A stretch of DNA of 13,808 bases, taken from assembly GCA_039029935.1 (NCBI GenBank), contig JBCCFC010000207.1, positions 1 to 13,808 of the forward strand. Reading direction: 5' to 3'. Source of the stretch: G039029935 sp039029935. Lineage in GTDB: Bacteria > Chloroflexota > Anaerolineae > Caldilineales > Caldilineaceae. A program made the position numbers and the translations under genes. Under the pieces are notes generated by a model. The model saw only the letters and a program-made list of their open reading frames with translations, did not search any database and was not told the DNA's origin. This document shows, in pieces, positions 8,401-13,325 of the stretch (position 1 is its first letter; each line of letters begins with the position of its first letter).

Positions 8401-9892
8401 TGCACTGCTCGACTGGATGACGATAATACTTGGTACAGAGACGCCAGCTCTCACGCCCGAACGCGTAGTCGGTGTAGCAGGGTCGATTGAGCAACTACTC
8501 CAACATCTCGGACGACCGCAGGCCTTGGCCCATGCAATCGCTGTACGTGAGTTGGCCTCAACAAAGATGGACTCATGGAATCGTGCCCAATTCGGGAACC
8601 AGCAGCTAACCATCGAACGGTTGCTGCAATCAGACGATATTCCCGGTGCCTACCAAGCCGCTGTTTTGCTGCAAGAACGGGCGTTGACCGCAGGTGAGGG
8701 TGCATATATAGGGGCGGATTATGACATTGCATATATCTATTGGCTGCTAGGACGTATCTTGTCGAGGTATGGACAGGCTAGTGCCGCCTTACCTCTATTG
8801 AAAGATGCACAGCACCGCTTTGAGTGCATCGCTACCACACGCAGCAATGACTCAGCCGCACGCATGGTAGCTACCACCATTACCGAACAGGCCGATTGCT
8901 TGCGAGCTTTGGGGAAGCTAGAGGCAGCGGCGAATGCCTATGAACACGTAATTGAACTGGGTAAAGCACATGATGACCAGCGTGGGGTTGCTGTGAGGCA
9001 AGGTCAACTGGCGTATGTACTCATGCTACAACAACGTTATGACGAGGCACTGTCAAACTATGCCCAAGTACGATTACAGTTTGAGGTATTTAGTGAATCA
9101 CAAAGTGTGGCAACTGTTTGGCATCAAATGGGAATAATCCATCGTAAGTGTAATGCCTATACCAAAGCCGAGGATGCCTATCGACAGGCATTGGCCATTA
9201 TGGTTCAGACCAACAATCTTGTAGGTCAGGCTAGCAGTTTAACTGAGTTGGGGAACTTGTACAACGACACAGGACGGTTAGAAGAGGCAGTGGCTCACTA
9301 TCGTCAGGCAGCGAAGATTGATGCGGCCTTGCAAGATATACGTAATGAAGGTCTTAACCGCAACAACATAGCCAATACATTGGTCAAGCTGCGCCGCTAT
9401 GATGAGGCGAGAACCGAAATCATACGAGCGGTGGAATGCGATCAACCTTTTGGTCATGTCGCACACCCTTGGAAATCTTGGAGCATTCTGCATAAAATCG
9501 AGATGGCGGTGGGCAATATAGCAGCAGCACAGATGGCGTGGCAGCAGGCACGATTAGCCTATCTTGCTTATAGGCGAGACGGGGGCGATGTACAGTTTAG
9601 TGGCGGTCGGCTGTGTGAGCGGGTTTTGTCAGCGTTGCAAGTTAGAGAGGAATGGATTGCGGAGGCATTGACCCAATTGCATCAAAATTCCAAAACTGAC
9701 ACACGGCTTCTGCTTATTGATAAATTGCAGGCAATTGTAGCGGGCTCACGGAATAAAACATTGGCAGATGATATGGCATTGTTTTATGACGACGCGGCGG
9801 AGATTTTGTTGTTAATAGAAAAGCTCGAACCTGCAAGAAATCATGGACAGTCAACAAGTGGCCAGTGGTTCCGCAGGTTGACGGGACGATAG
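5405..9892 (+). CDS. TIR-CHAT-NB-ARC/STAND-TPR protein (bacterial NLR-like, dual effector)
   Basis: This 1495-residue protein starts at an ATG 4 bases after AGGAAGG. Residues 1-145 are a TIR domain: HIFISHA at 3-9, WVD at 31-33, VVLS at 59-62, and glutamate 74 in VRSEV at the position of the catalytic glutamate of TIR NADases. Residues about 190-570 are a CHAT (caspase-like) domain with LPWELLHD at 302-309, the putative catalytic His423 in HFDGHG, and Cys476 in FLDACQTA. FVGR at 606-609 opens an NB-ARC/STAND ATPase with Walker A GTGGAGKTT (Lys641), Walker B IVLDN (Asp719) and FTSR near 766. A winged-helix-like stretch follows around 870-945. TPRs of about 40 residues fill roughly 1120-1395. 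The expected model is a sensor-switch-effector protein: TPRs sense, the NTPase oligomerises, and TIR and CHAT act on NAD and proteins. An antiphage or cell-death role is inferred. It is monocistronic, with no clear partner gene. Confidence 0.92.
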   Translation: MSHIFISHATADDTFVTALRQQLEAHNLTTWVDSRNLRGGDKLHSEITEAIEAARSFIVVLSKETIHSKGVRSEVRLALTAESAKQRQGYRVIPILLLPDMKPDGLWPWFGEEEPLAISIEAHFGALSEAMPDILAALGEREPEDREPSKLVDQPATDTLTLKVHQPQITDTGSGSKRASGLAQLTFEPHDATLRTIQSDLMPFTAPLGLIEMDDLDWYLEEYFRWPTGVGAIDDRKKRIEASLPQWGKAIFKAIFANPAAQTALNAWQLGNAAQLLFSVEVASVTQASSLSREAASTLLSLPWELLHDGSGYLFQGKRPLRVRRQIPTQDIIQRQPVDLPIRILLVSPRPEVQADGSRQKEQPVSYIDHRASALPLVKAVTALGEMATVTMLATPTLTALNEALKAASDAKTPYHVVHFDGHGVYDKRVGLGALCFEDERDADVIGKRRVKLVHANTLAERLRDYNVPLIFLDACQTAQSEIQPTASVAAQLLQRGTTSVVAMSHTVLVETATRFVTAFYRALAEGATVGMAMLAGQRALMDDSWRGHLIGGGDLRLQDWFVPVLYQDEDKQLFTRLMPDRVRYLQAQQRQLALGDVPERPEHDFVGRSRELLALERLLYLQNSTTQNYVVIRGTGGAGKTTLAAECARWLVQTGHFGRAAFVSLEEYSYDMGVLDRIGQQLLPGNDYSVALYGSDMAKALQPVERALRDTPTVIVLDNMESVLPLPTDTQQENTVPDSLTNTALNDILKLCTKLLAADPNTRILFTSREWLPAPFDHASRRVELGALRQTDAIKLVENVMRGQGWRPTASDAGNTPQAVHELVDAVGCHARALVLLAREIATAGIPATTENIQRIMVDLEAKHPGDRENSLFASVELSLRRLPKWMQEKVKRLAVVHGGGKIRLFAYIMDVEVDEAQAITLALIEVGVAEEKEYGYLSLDPALTAYWQHGMTSVELESLRQRWVSPMIVFLKFLSEKMSHDSQLAATLTLLEISNLRALLDWMTIILGTETPALTPERVVGVAGSIEQLLQHLGRPQALAHAIAVRELASTKMDSWNRAQFGNQQLTIERLLQSDDIPGAYQAAVLLQERALTAGEGAYIGADYDIAYIYWLLGRILSRYGQASAALPLLKDAQHRFECIATTRSNDSAARMVATTITEQADCLRALGKLEAAANAYEHVIELGKAHDDQRGVAVRQGQLAYVLMLQQRYDEALSNYAQVRLQFEVFSESQSVATVWHQMGIIHRKCNAYTKAEDAYRQALAIMVQTNNLVGQASSLTELGNLYNDTGRLEEAVAHYRQAAKIDAALQDIRNEGLNRNNIANTLVKLRRYDEARTEIIRAVECDQPFGHVAHPWKSWSILHKIEMAVGNIAAAQMAWQQARLAYLAYRRDGGDVQFSGGRLCERVLSALQVREEWIAEALTQLHQNSKTDTRLLLIDKLQAIVAGSRNKTLADDMALFYDDAAEILLLIEKLEPARNHGQSTSGQWFRRLTGR
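6262..6278. repeat. Palindromic repeat (ACAGGCT/AGCCTGT) inside the CHAT coding region
   Basis: ACAGGCT and AGCCTGT are perfect arms around TCC. The palindrome codes residues about 286-292 (TQASSLS), just before LPWELLHD. The sequence around it, CTGTAACACAGGCTTCCAGC, resembles a dispersed palindromic repeat common in several environmental phyla; that resemblance is from memory and was not searched. It seems to have been absorbed in frame into a loop of the CHAT domain. Confidence 0.45.
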
Positions 9893-9947
9893 TGGCTTGG
9901 GCATCCTTGCCCGATGGTCGAGCGATAGCTCGAAATGTCTGCCCGTC
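9880..9947. other. Multi-hairpin structure at the 3' end of the TIR-CHAT gene
   Basis: An outer stem of GACGGG (9880-9885, overlapping the last codons) and CCCGTC (9942-9947) encloses two small hairpins: GGGCA/TGCCC at 9899-9912 and CGAGC/GCTCG at 9919-9932. No T-run follows on the plus strand. It may slow 3' degradation or act as a weak terminator, or be a small palindromic element. The rest of 9948-10137 holds no gene. Confidence 0.35.
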
Positions 9948-10122
9948 AAATAATTACCCCGTACCGCCGTGTCCAGTGGGCACCCGATTAGGCGTCTGAT
10001 AGATGAAGACACGCTAAAGCGCGCTATGGCAGTAATGGATTTCGGTGTTTTCGAGTGGTTAACGTGTAATTTAACCTTTGTGGGCTTTTGATAAAAGTCG
10101 GATTTCTACACGGCTCATTTAC

Positions 10123-10132
10123 ATTGTACAAT
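10123..10132 (+). promoter_or_regulatory. Palindrome ATTGTACAAT overlapping a -10-like box, probable operator
   Basis: The perfect 10-bp palindrome ATTGTACAAT contains TACAAT (10127-10132), a good -10 hexamer. Transcription from it would start at or one base after the A of the ATG at 10138, and no ribosome site is visible before that ATG, so the mRNA may be leaderless. There is no clear -35 box. A palindrome over the -10 box suits autorepression by the ribbon-helix-helix-like protein coded two genes along. Confidence 0.4.
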
Positions 10133-10137
10133 AAGTC

Positions 10138-10473
10138 ATGACAATCTTATTTCACTACACCAACAAATCTGGTTATGAAGGAATCTTACAATCAAAACAA
10201 CTGAACCCGTCTACGCTTATGCGTAATCCCAAGGATGTGCGGTACGGCGATGGACAATATTTATCGGATATCAAGCCACATACGAAAACACCAGCACAAC
10301 TATCTCGATTATTTCTTGGACAGCCATTTCAGGGCAAAAAGTATACACATTATATTGAGATTGATGTCAGAAATTTATCAGTCATGCAGGGAAGACCACA
10401 TGTTTTTGTGATTCCTAATGATGAATCGCTGGATATCAGCGAGCGGATTATTACTCACGGAGAGGTAGGTTAA
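10138..10473 (+). CDS. HYD1-type ADP-ribosyltransferase (putative toxin)
   Basis: This 111-residue protein is a nearly bare catalytic domain of the Tox-ART-HYD1 type. Visible family features are FHYTN with His6-Tyr7, GYEGIL, LNPS at 22-25, RYGDGQYLSDI at 35-45, FLGQPFQGKKYTHYIEID at 59-76, and VFVIPN at 89-94. Enzymes of this group transfer ADP-ribose from NAD to a target and are best known as C-terminal toxin domains of polymorphic secreted toxins. Here there is no delivery domain, signal peptide or repeat region, so it should act inside its own cell or be a detached cassette. His6 is the likely first catalytic residue and Tyr36 or Tyr41 the second; I cannot assign the third acidic residue (Asp76 or Asp99 are candidates). 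The next gene starts 1 bp after the stop. No ribosome site precedes the start, which suggests leaderless translation. The target is unknown. Confidence 0.8.
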   Translation: MTILFHYTNKSGYEGILQSKQLNPSTLMRNPKDVRYGDGQYLSDIKPHTKTPAQLSRLFLGQPFQGKKYTHYIEIDVRNLSVMQGRPHVFVIPNDESLDISERIITHGEVG

Positions 10474-10474
10474 A

Positions 10475-10888
10475 ATGGAATATTTAAAAATTAAATGGGA
10501 TCACGCTCACTCCGACGAACCCATTGAAATTTATAGTGAAATCAGCCCCGACCGTTGGGAAATTCGCAAAGTGGAGTTATTTCCCGATGGATCAACCTCT
10601 TATGCTTCGCCATTGTATCATACAGGCAGCACATGGCTGGCGGAGATACCCATCCCTGAATTAGATGAGATTAACCGCGATAGTCAGTTTGAGGGAACAC
10701 TGATTGATCGTCATCGTTTTGAACGAATATGGTTGATGAGTAGCGAGATGATCCTGTTACATGAGCCACAGTTGGTGAAAACAATTCAAGAGCGGGTTGA
10801 CCAAGTGCAGGGTAACCTGAATGAGTTTGTGTTACAGGCAGTTGAGCATTATTTGGACAGCCAGAAGGGGCTTGTTAAACAGGCTTAA
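10475..10888 (+). CDS. DUF6881-like protein with C-terminal ribbon-helix-helix-like tail (putative immunity/antitoxin)
   Basis: The 137-residue protein starts 1 bp after the ADP-ribosyltransferase stop, with AGGTAGG before the ATG. Residues 1-90 look like DUF6881: LKIKWDH near the start, YSEI at 20-23, RWEIRKVELFPDG at 27-39, and IPIPELDEI at 58-66. Proteins of this family are small and often sit next to toxin genes, but their role is not established to my knowledge. Residues 100-130 are an added tail, IQERVDQVQGNLNEFVLQAV then EHYLDSQ, which resembles the helix-turn-helix part of CopG/Arc-type ribbon-helix-helix antitoxins. I infer that the N-terminal domain neutralises the toxin and that the tail dimerises and binds the palindrome before the toxin gene. 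The tail assignment is by eye; a plain amphipathic helix pair is the alternative. Confidence 0.6.
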   Translation: MEYLKIKWDHAHSDEPIEIYSEISPDRWEIRKVELFPDGSTSYASPLYHTGSTWLAEIPIPELDEINRDSQFEGTLIDRHRFERIWLMSSEMILLHEPQLVKTIQERVDQVQGNLNEFVLQAVEHYLDSQKGLVKQA

Positions 10889-11059
10889 AATGTCCCACAA
10901 CTATCGCCTTCATCTTCTTTGGCGCGCACAACCGCCTTTGCCATCGCTTCTTCATCGGAGGGCGTCAATGAAAAGAATGTTTTCCCACAATGGGTAACTA
11001 TCCTGTTTATCCTCTTTATATTTGACATACATCACTGCATGTGCGGCATACCAACTCAT
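10885..11059 (-). pseudogene. Frameshifted, truncated DUF4288-like gene remnant
   Basis: An ATG at 11059 has a GAGG ribosome site 6 bases upstream and opens a frame starting MSWYAAHAVMYVKYKEDK, which ends at a TGA (10954-10952) after 35 codons. Removing one base from the GGG run at 10960-10962 (CCC on the coding strand) joins it to a second frame, so the protein continues ENILFIDASDEEAMAKAVVR and then KEDEGDSCGTF to a TAA at 10887-10885. The rebuilt 57-residue chain resembles the N-terminal part of small DUF4288-like proteins; the usual last third is missing. Its end overlaps the stop of the convergent DUF6881-like gene, so the truncation coincides with the border of the toxin cassette. The start lies 11 bases after the PIN-XisI chimera. 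A sequencing error could explain the shift but not the truncation. Confidence 0.6.
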
Positions 11060-11070
11060 CTGAGACCTCA

Positions 11071-11505
11071 CTACGCAACCGCAAAGTCTGTATAAGGACG
11101 CAGCGATTCCGGCTTGGACGCAAGCACAATTTCACTCTTCCGGATGCCGCGATCCAATAGCTCTTCCACAAATTGGTACATGGTATTCTCTTCTTCGAGC
11201 CAAATTTTGCCATTCACAATGCGCATCAATACAGAGGTTAAGCTCAAACGTTCAATGGCCTCTGCCTCGCCTCGGTCTAAATCTTGCTTCAAGACTTCAA
11301 CGAGATGCGTGTTGCGGATTGAACGTACTTGAATCCAGTCATACTCTTCGACTTCTTTTGCACCCGGCTGCCCTGCACCGTCAATCACAATTTCATCATA
11401 AACAGCCTGTGGTATCAGTACTTTTTTGTAGAGCTTCTTTAACAAATTGAGGTGGCCAACCAGAGCCAAATTAATCAAAGGCGATGTATTGCTAACAATA
11501 ATCAT
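11071..11505 (-). CDS. Chimeric ORF: DUF3368 PIN N-terminus fused to XisI C-terminus
   Basis: The 144-residue ORF follows the UPF0175 gene with a 3-bp gap. Residues 1-88 match a DUF3368 PIN-domain toxin: IIVSNTSPLINLALVGHLNL, VLIPQAVYDEIV at 29-40, and LDRGEAEAIERL at 76-87. At this point a PIN protein should continue with its third catalytic acid (a LLLLDE-type strand), but the sequence instead becomes the end of an XisI protein: NGKIWLEEENT at 98-108, EELLDRGIRKSEIVLA at 114-129, and RPYTDFAVA at 136-144, a close match to the usual XisI ending (TEFAVA). The join is in frame. The PIN nuclease has lost part of its active site and XisI its N-terminal half, so both activities are probably gone, unless the hybrid has a new role. 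XisI proteins take part in excision of a developmental DNA element in cyanobacteria. The toxin-antitoxin origin is secure from the neighbour. Confidence 0.8.
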   Translation of the reverse strand: MIIVSNTSPLINLALVGHLNLLKKLYKKVLIPQAVYDEIVIDGAGQPGAKEVEEYDWIQVRSIRNTHLVEVLKQDLDRGEAEAIERLSLTSVLMRIVNGKIWLEEENTMYQFVEELLDRGIRKSEIVLASKPESLRPYTDFAVA

Positions 11506-11508
11506 GGC

Positions 11509-11754
11509 TTATAGCTGCCCTAGCCTTGCCAACGTTGCCAGATCAGCGTCAAAGTCTTCAACATCATAATTGACAGGAATTTTCCGACTTGCTAACAGGT
11601 ATTGAAACTGTAAGCGGGTCAGGTTAGCCAGCCTACTTGCTTTGCCCATTGTCAGGCGTTTTTGTTGGTAAAACCAAATGGCAATCTCGCGTAAAAATTC
11701 ATTTTCTTTCATGCGACTTGCCTGTAGAATATCGTCTGAAATAATGACACTCAC
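11509..11754 (-). CDS. UPF0175 family antitoxin
   Basis: This 81-residue protein is of typical length and sequence for UPF0175: VIISDDILQAS at the start, AIWFYQQKRLTMGKASRLANL in the middle, the helix-turn-helix-like LTRLQFQYLLASRKIPVNYD, and DFDADLATLARLG near the end. UPF0175 proteins are usually the antitoxin gene placed directly before a DUF3368 PIN toxin, exactly as here. The start codon is GTG, not ATG (CAC at 11752-11754 on the plus strand), with AAGGA about 10 bases upstream; the next in-frame ATG, at residue 15, would cut the conserved N-terminus. A dyad 38-60 bases upstream may be its operator. Because its partner toxin is broken by fusion to XisI, this antitoxin may be an orphan that still represses its own operon. 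Confidence 0.85.
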   Translation of the reverse strand: MSVIISDDILQASRMKENEFLREIAIWFYQQKRLTMGKASRLANLTRLQFQYLLASRKIPVNYDVEDFDADLATLARLGQL

Positions 11755-11792
11755 TTAACACATTTCCTTGTTTGATAATGAGTACTGGATGG

Positions 11793-11815
11793 TGAATATA
11801 AAAATTACATATTCA
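11793..11815. promoter_or_regulatory. Inverted repeat TGAATAT/ATATTCA upstream of the UPF0175 gene
   Basis: TGAATAT (11793-11799) and ATATTCA (11809-11815) are perfect arms with a 9-base centre, in an AT-rich stretch 39-61 bases before the GTG start. A wider imperfect pair, GGATGGTGAAT at 11787-11797 and ATTCACTACCATCC at 11855-11868, surrounds it. This placement suits an autoregulatory operator of a toxin-antitoxin operon. I could not fix a convincing -35/-10 pair. Confidence 0.35.
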
Positions 11816-11898
11816 ATTTATATTTTTGCCCTCTTGCGTTTCCACACACTACCCATTCACTACCATCCAAATCAACAAAATCTAGCATACCACAGGCA

Positions 11899-11933
11899 AC
11901 AAAAAACGCGCAACCAAAAACAGTTACGCGTTT
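11899..11933 (-). terminator. Intrinsic terminator of the FecE-like ATPase operon
   Basis: Read on the minus strand, AAACGCG (11933-11927) pairs with CGCGTTT (11910-11904), and AAC with GTT extends the stem past one mismatch, around a loop of about eight bases. The second arm runs into six T bases at 11906-11901. The hairpin lies just after the stop of the ABC ATPase gene (11960) and would separate this operon from the UPF0175 gene downstream. Confidence 0.7.
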
Positions 11934-11959
11934 CTCAAGGGGTATCACGCAACCCTATT

Positions 11960-12865
11960 TTACTCCCGACTCAACACCTGCAACTCCTCCAAACTCTCTG
12001 CCTTGCGGATATCAATATCCTCATCCTTCTCAACAGGCAATGTCACTGTCTCAACCTCCACAGCCTCACCCTCTGTTGGCTCCGTCACCACACGGCTAAT
12101 CGGAATACACATCGGCGTCCCCATCACCGGATCAGGCACAATGCGCGAGTTTAGCTGGAAGACGGTGCGCACCATTTCTTCAGTCATGACATCGGTGGGC
12201 GCACCCTGTGCCTGAATCTGTCCGTCACTCATGGCGACGAGGTGATGGGCGTAGCGGCAGGCGTGGTTGAGGTCGTGGAGAACCATGACGATAGTGCGGT
12301 TGCGTTGGTTGAGTTCGACCAGCAAATCCAGCACTTCGATCTGATAGGCCAAATCCAAGAACGTGGTCGGCTCATCGAGCAACAGAATCTCGGTTTCCTG
12401 CGCCAGTGCCATCGCGATCCATGCCCGTTGTCGTTGCCCACCCGACAGCGTGTCGATGGGGCGGTTGGCAAAGGCGGCGATGTTGGTGATGTCCAGTGCT
12501 TCCTGTGTGATGCGCTCATCTTCGGCGGACCATTGTTGAAACCAGCCTTGATGGGGATAGCGTCCCTGCGCCACCAACTCATGCACGGTCAACCCTTCGG
12601 GCGCAATTGGGCTTTGGGGCAGAATGCCAAGCTGTTTGGCAAGCTCTTTGGTTGGCACGGTGTGAATGGCAGCCCCATCCAGAAAGACGGACCCGCCTTT
12701 GGGTCTGAGCAGACGCGCCAAGCCCCGAAGTAGTGTTGATTTGCCACAGCCGTTGGGACCGACCAGCGTTGTGATTTGGCCTGCCGGAATCGACAACTCT
12801 AAGTCGGGGATGATGATGGTGCTGTCATAGCCCAGCGTCAGTTTTTCTGCGGATAATCTATTCAT
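11960..12865 (-). CDS. Iron-siderophore ABC transporter ATP-binding protein (FecE/FepC type)
   Basis: The 301-residue protein is a stand-alone ABC ATPase of the iron-siderophore/cobalamin importer type. Walker A is GPNGCGKST with Lys42, the signature LSGGQRQRAW starts at residue 140, Walker B is LLLLDEPTT with Glu165, and the H-loop histidine is 197 in VLHDLNHACRYA, a typical FepC/FecE stretch. The family usually has about 255-270 residues; here an acidic tail of some 35 residues (about 262-301) is added, with no function I can name. It should energise a FecCD-type permease, but no permease or binding-protein gene is in the window, so these partners lie upstream beyond the window or elsewhere. 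The gene starts 3 bp after the DUF2470 stop, without a clear ribosome site, so translation is probably coupled. Confidence 0.92.
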   Translation of the reverse strand: MNRLSAEKLTLGYDSTIIIPDLELSIPAGQITTLVGPNGCGKSTLLRGLARLLRPKGGSVFLDGAAIHTVPTKELAKQLGILPQSPIAPEGLTVHELVAQGRYPHQGWFQQWSAEDERITQEALDITNIAAFANRPIDTLSGGQRQRAWIAMALAQETEILLLDEPTTFLDLAYQIEVLDLLVELNQRNRTIVMVLHDLNHACRYAHHLVAMSDGQIQAQGAPTDVMTEEMVRTVFQLNSRIVPDPVMGTPMCIPISRVVTEPTEGEAVEVETVTLPVEKDEDIDIRKAESLEELQVLSRE

Positions 12866-12868
12866 AGT

Positions 12869-13177
12869 CTAATGTACTGTATCAATTTCTTGGCATTGCT
12901 GTCTGGCTTCGCTGGCAAGTGCCACCAGCGCCGAGCGCACCTGTCCCGGCTCAGTCAATGGCATGTCAAACACAATGCGTGTCTGTTGAATCTGCCCATC
13001 CCCACGCACAACAAGGTCAAAGCCCTCGGCATCCAGCCCCGTCATCTCCACATCCTCGGCCCACACCAGCCCCGCCAACCCGCGCGCATAGTCGCGTAAA
13101 TTATGGGCGTGGTCCTCGTTCATGTGTTGAATCGCCCCTTCCACCATTTTGGGGGGCAGTATGATTGTTTCTGTCAT
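12869..13177 (-). CDS. DUF2470 domain protein
   Basis: The 102-residue protein consists almost only of a DUF2470 domain: MVEGAIQHMNEDHAHNLRDY near the start, VEMTGLDAEGFDLVV in the middle, and IVFDMPLTEPGQVRSALVAL near the end. This domain also forms the C-terminal part of HugZ-like haem oxygenases and related haem-binding proteins, and free copies often sit with iron transport genes, as here before a FecE-like ATPase with a 3-bp gap. I chose the ATG at 13177 (MTETIILPP); it has GGGAG upstream at a rather long spacing of 11. An in-frame start at 13231 would add 18 residues coded by the octamer repeat and is unlikely. No own promoter is visible; the octamer array directly upstream may carry one, or transcription may enter from the four-helix-bundle gene. 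Confidence 0.8.
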   Translation of the reverse strand: MTETIILPPKMVEGAIQHMNEDHAHNLRDYARGLAGLVWAEDVEMTGLDAEGFDLVVRGDGQIQQTRIVFDMPLTEPGQVRSALVALASEARQQCQEIDTVH

Positions 13178-13196
13178 GAATATACAAACTCCCATT

Positions 13197-13325
13197 GAGC
13201 GTTGGAGCGTTGGAACGCTCCAACGCTCCAATGTTCCAACGCTTTCCCGCTCTAACGTTTTCCCGCTTCAACGCTCCAACGCTTTCCCGTTCTCCCGTTC
13301 TAGCGCCTCAACGTTCCAACACTTG
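13197..13325. repeat. Left octamer array (AACGCTCC family) with inverted end
   Basis: From 13214 to 13325 the plus strand is fourteen consecutive 8-bp units without spacers. They start AACGCTCC, AACGCTCC, AATGTTCC, AACGCTTT, CCCGCTCT and run to AACGTTCC, AACACTTG. The left end turns round: GAGCGTTGGAGCGTT at 13197-13211 is the perfect reverse complement of 13214-13228 across a GG centre, a 32-bp palindrome. The array overlaps the last nine codons and stop of the four-helix-bundle gene. Confidence 0.85.

Noticed and set aside
9948..10137. tRNA or small RNA gene
   Set aside because: Short stems such as GTCT/AGAC and AGCGCGCT are present, but no cloverleaf, T-loop or terminator.
11016..11213. 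Second minus-strand frame as a missing PIN C-terminus
   Set aside because: Neither alternative frame shows PIN residues; the XisI match in the main frame explains the sequence better than a frameshift.
13178..13231. Longer N-terminus for the DUF2470 gene
   Set aside because: The added residues are coded by the octamer repeat; the ATG at 13177 matches the domain start.
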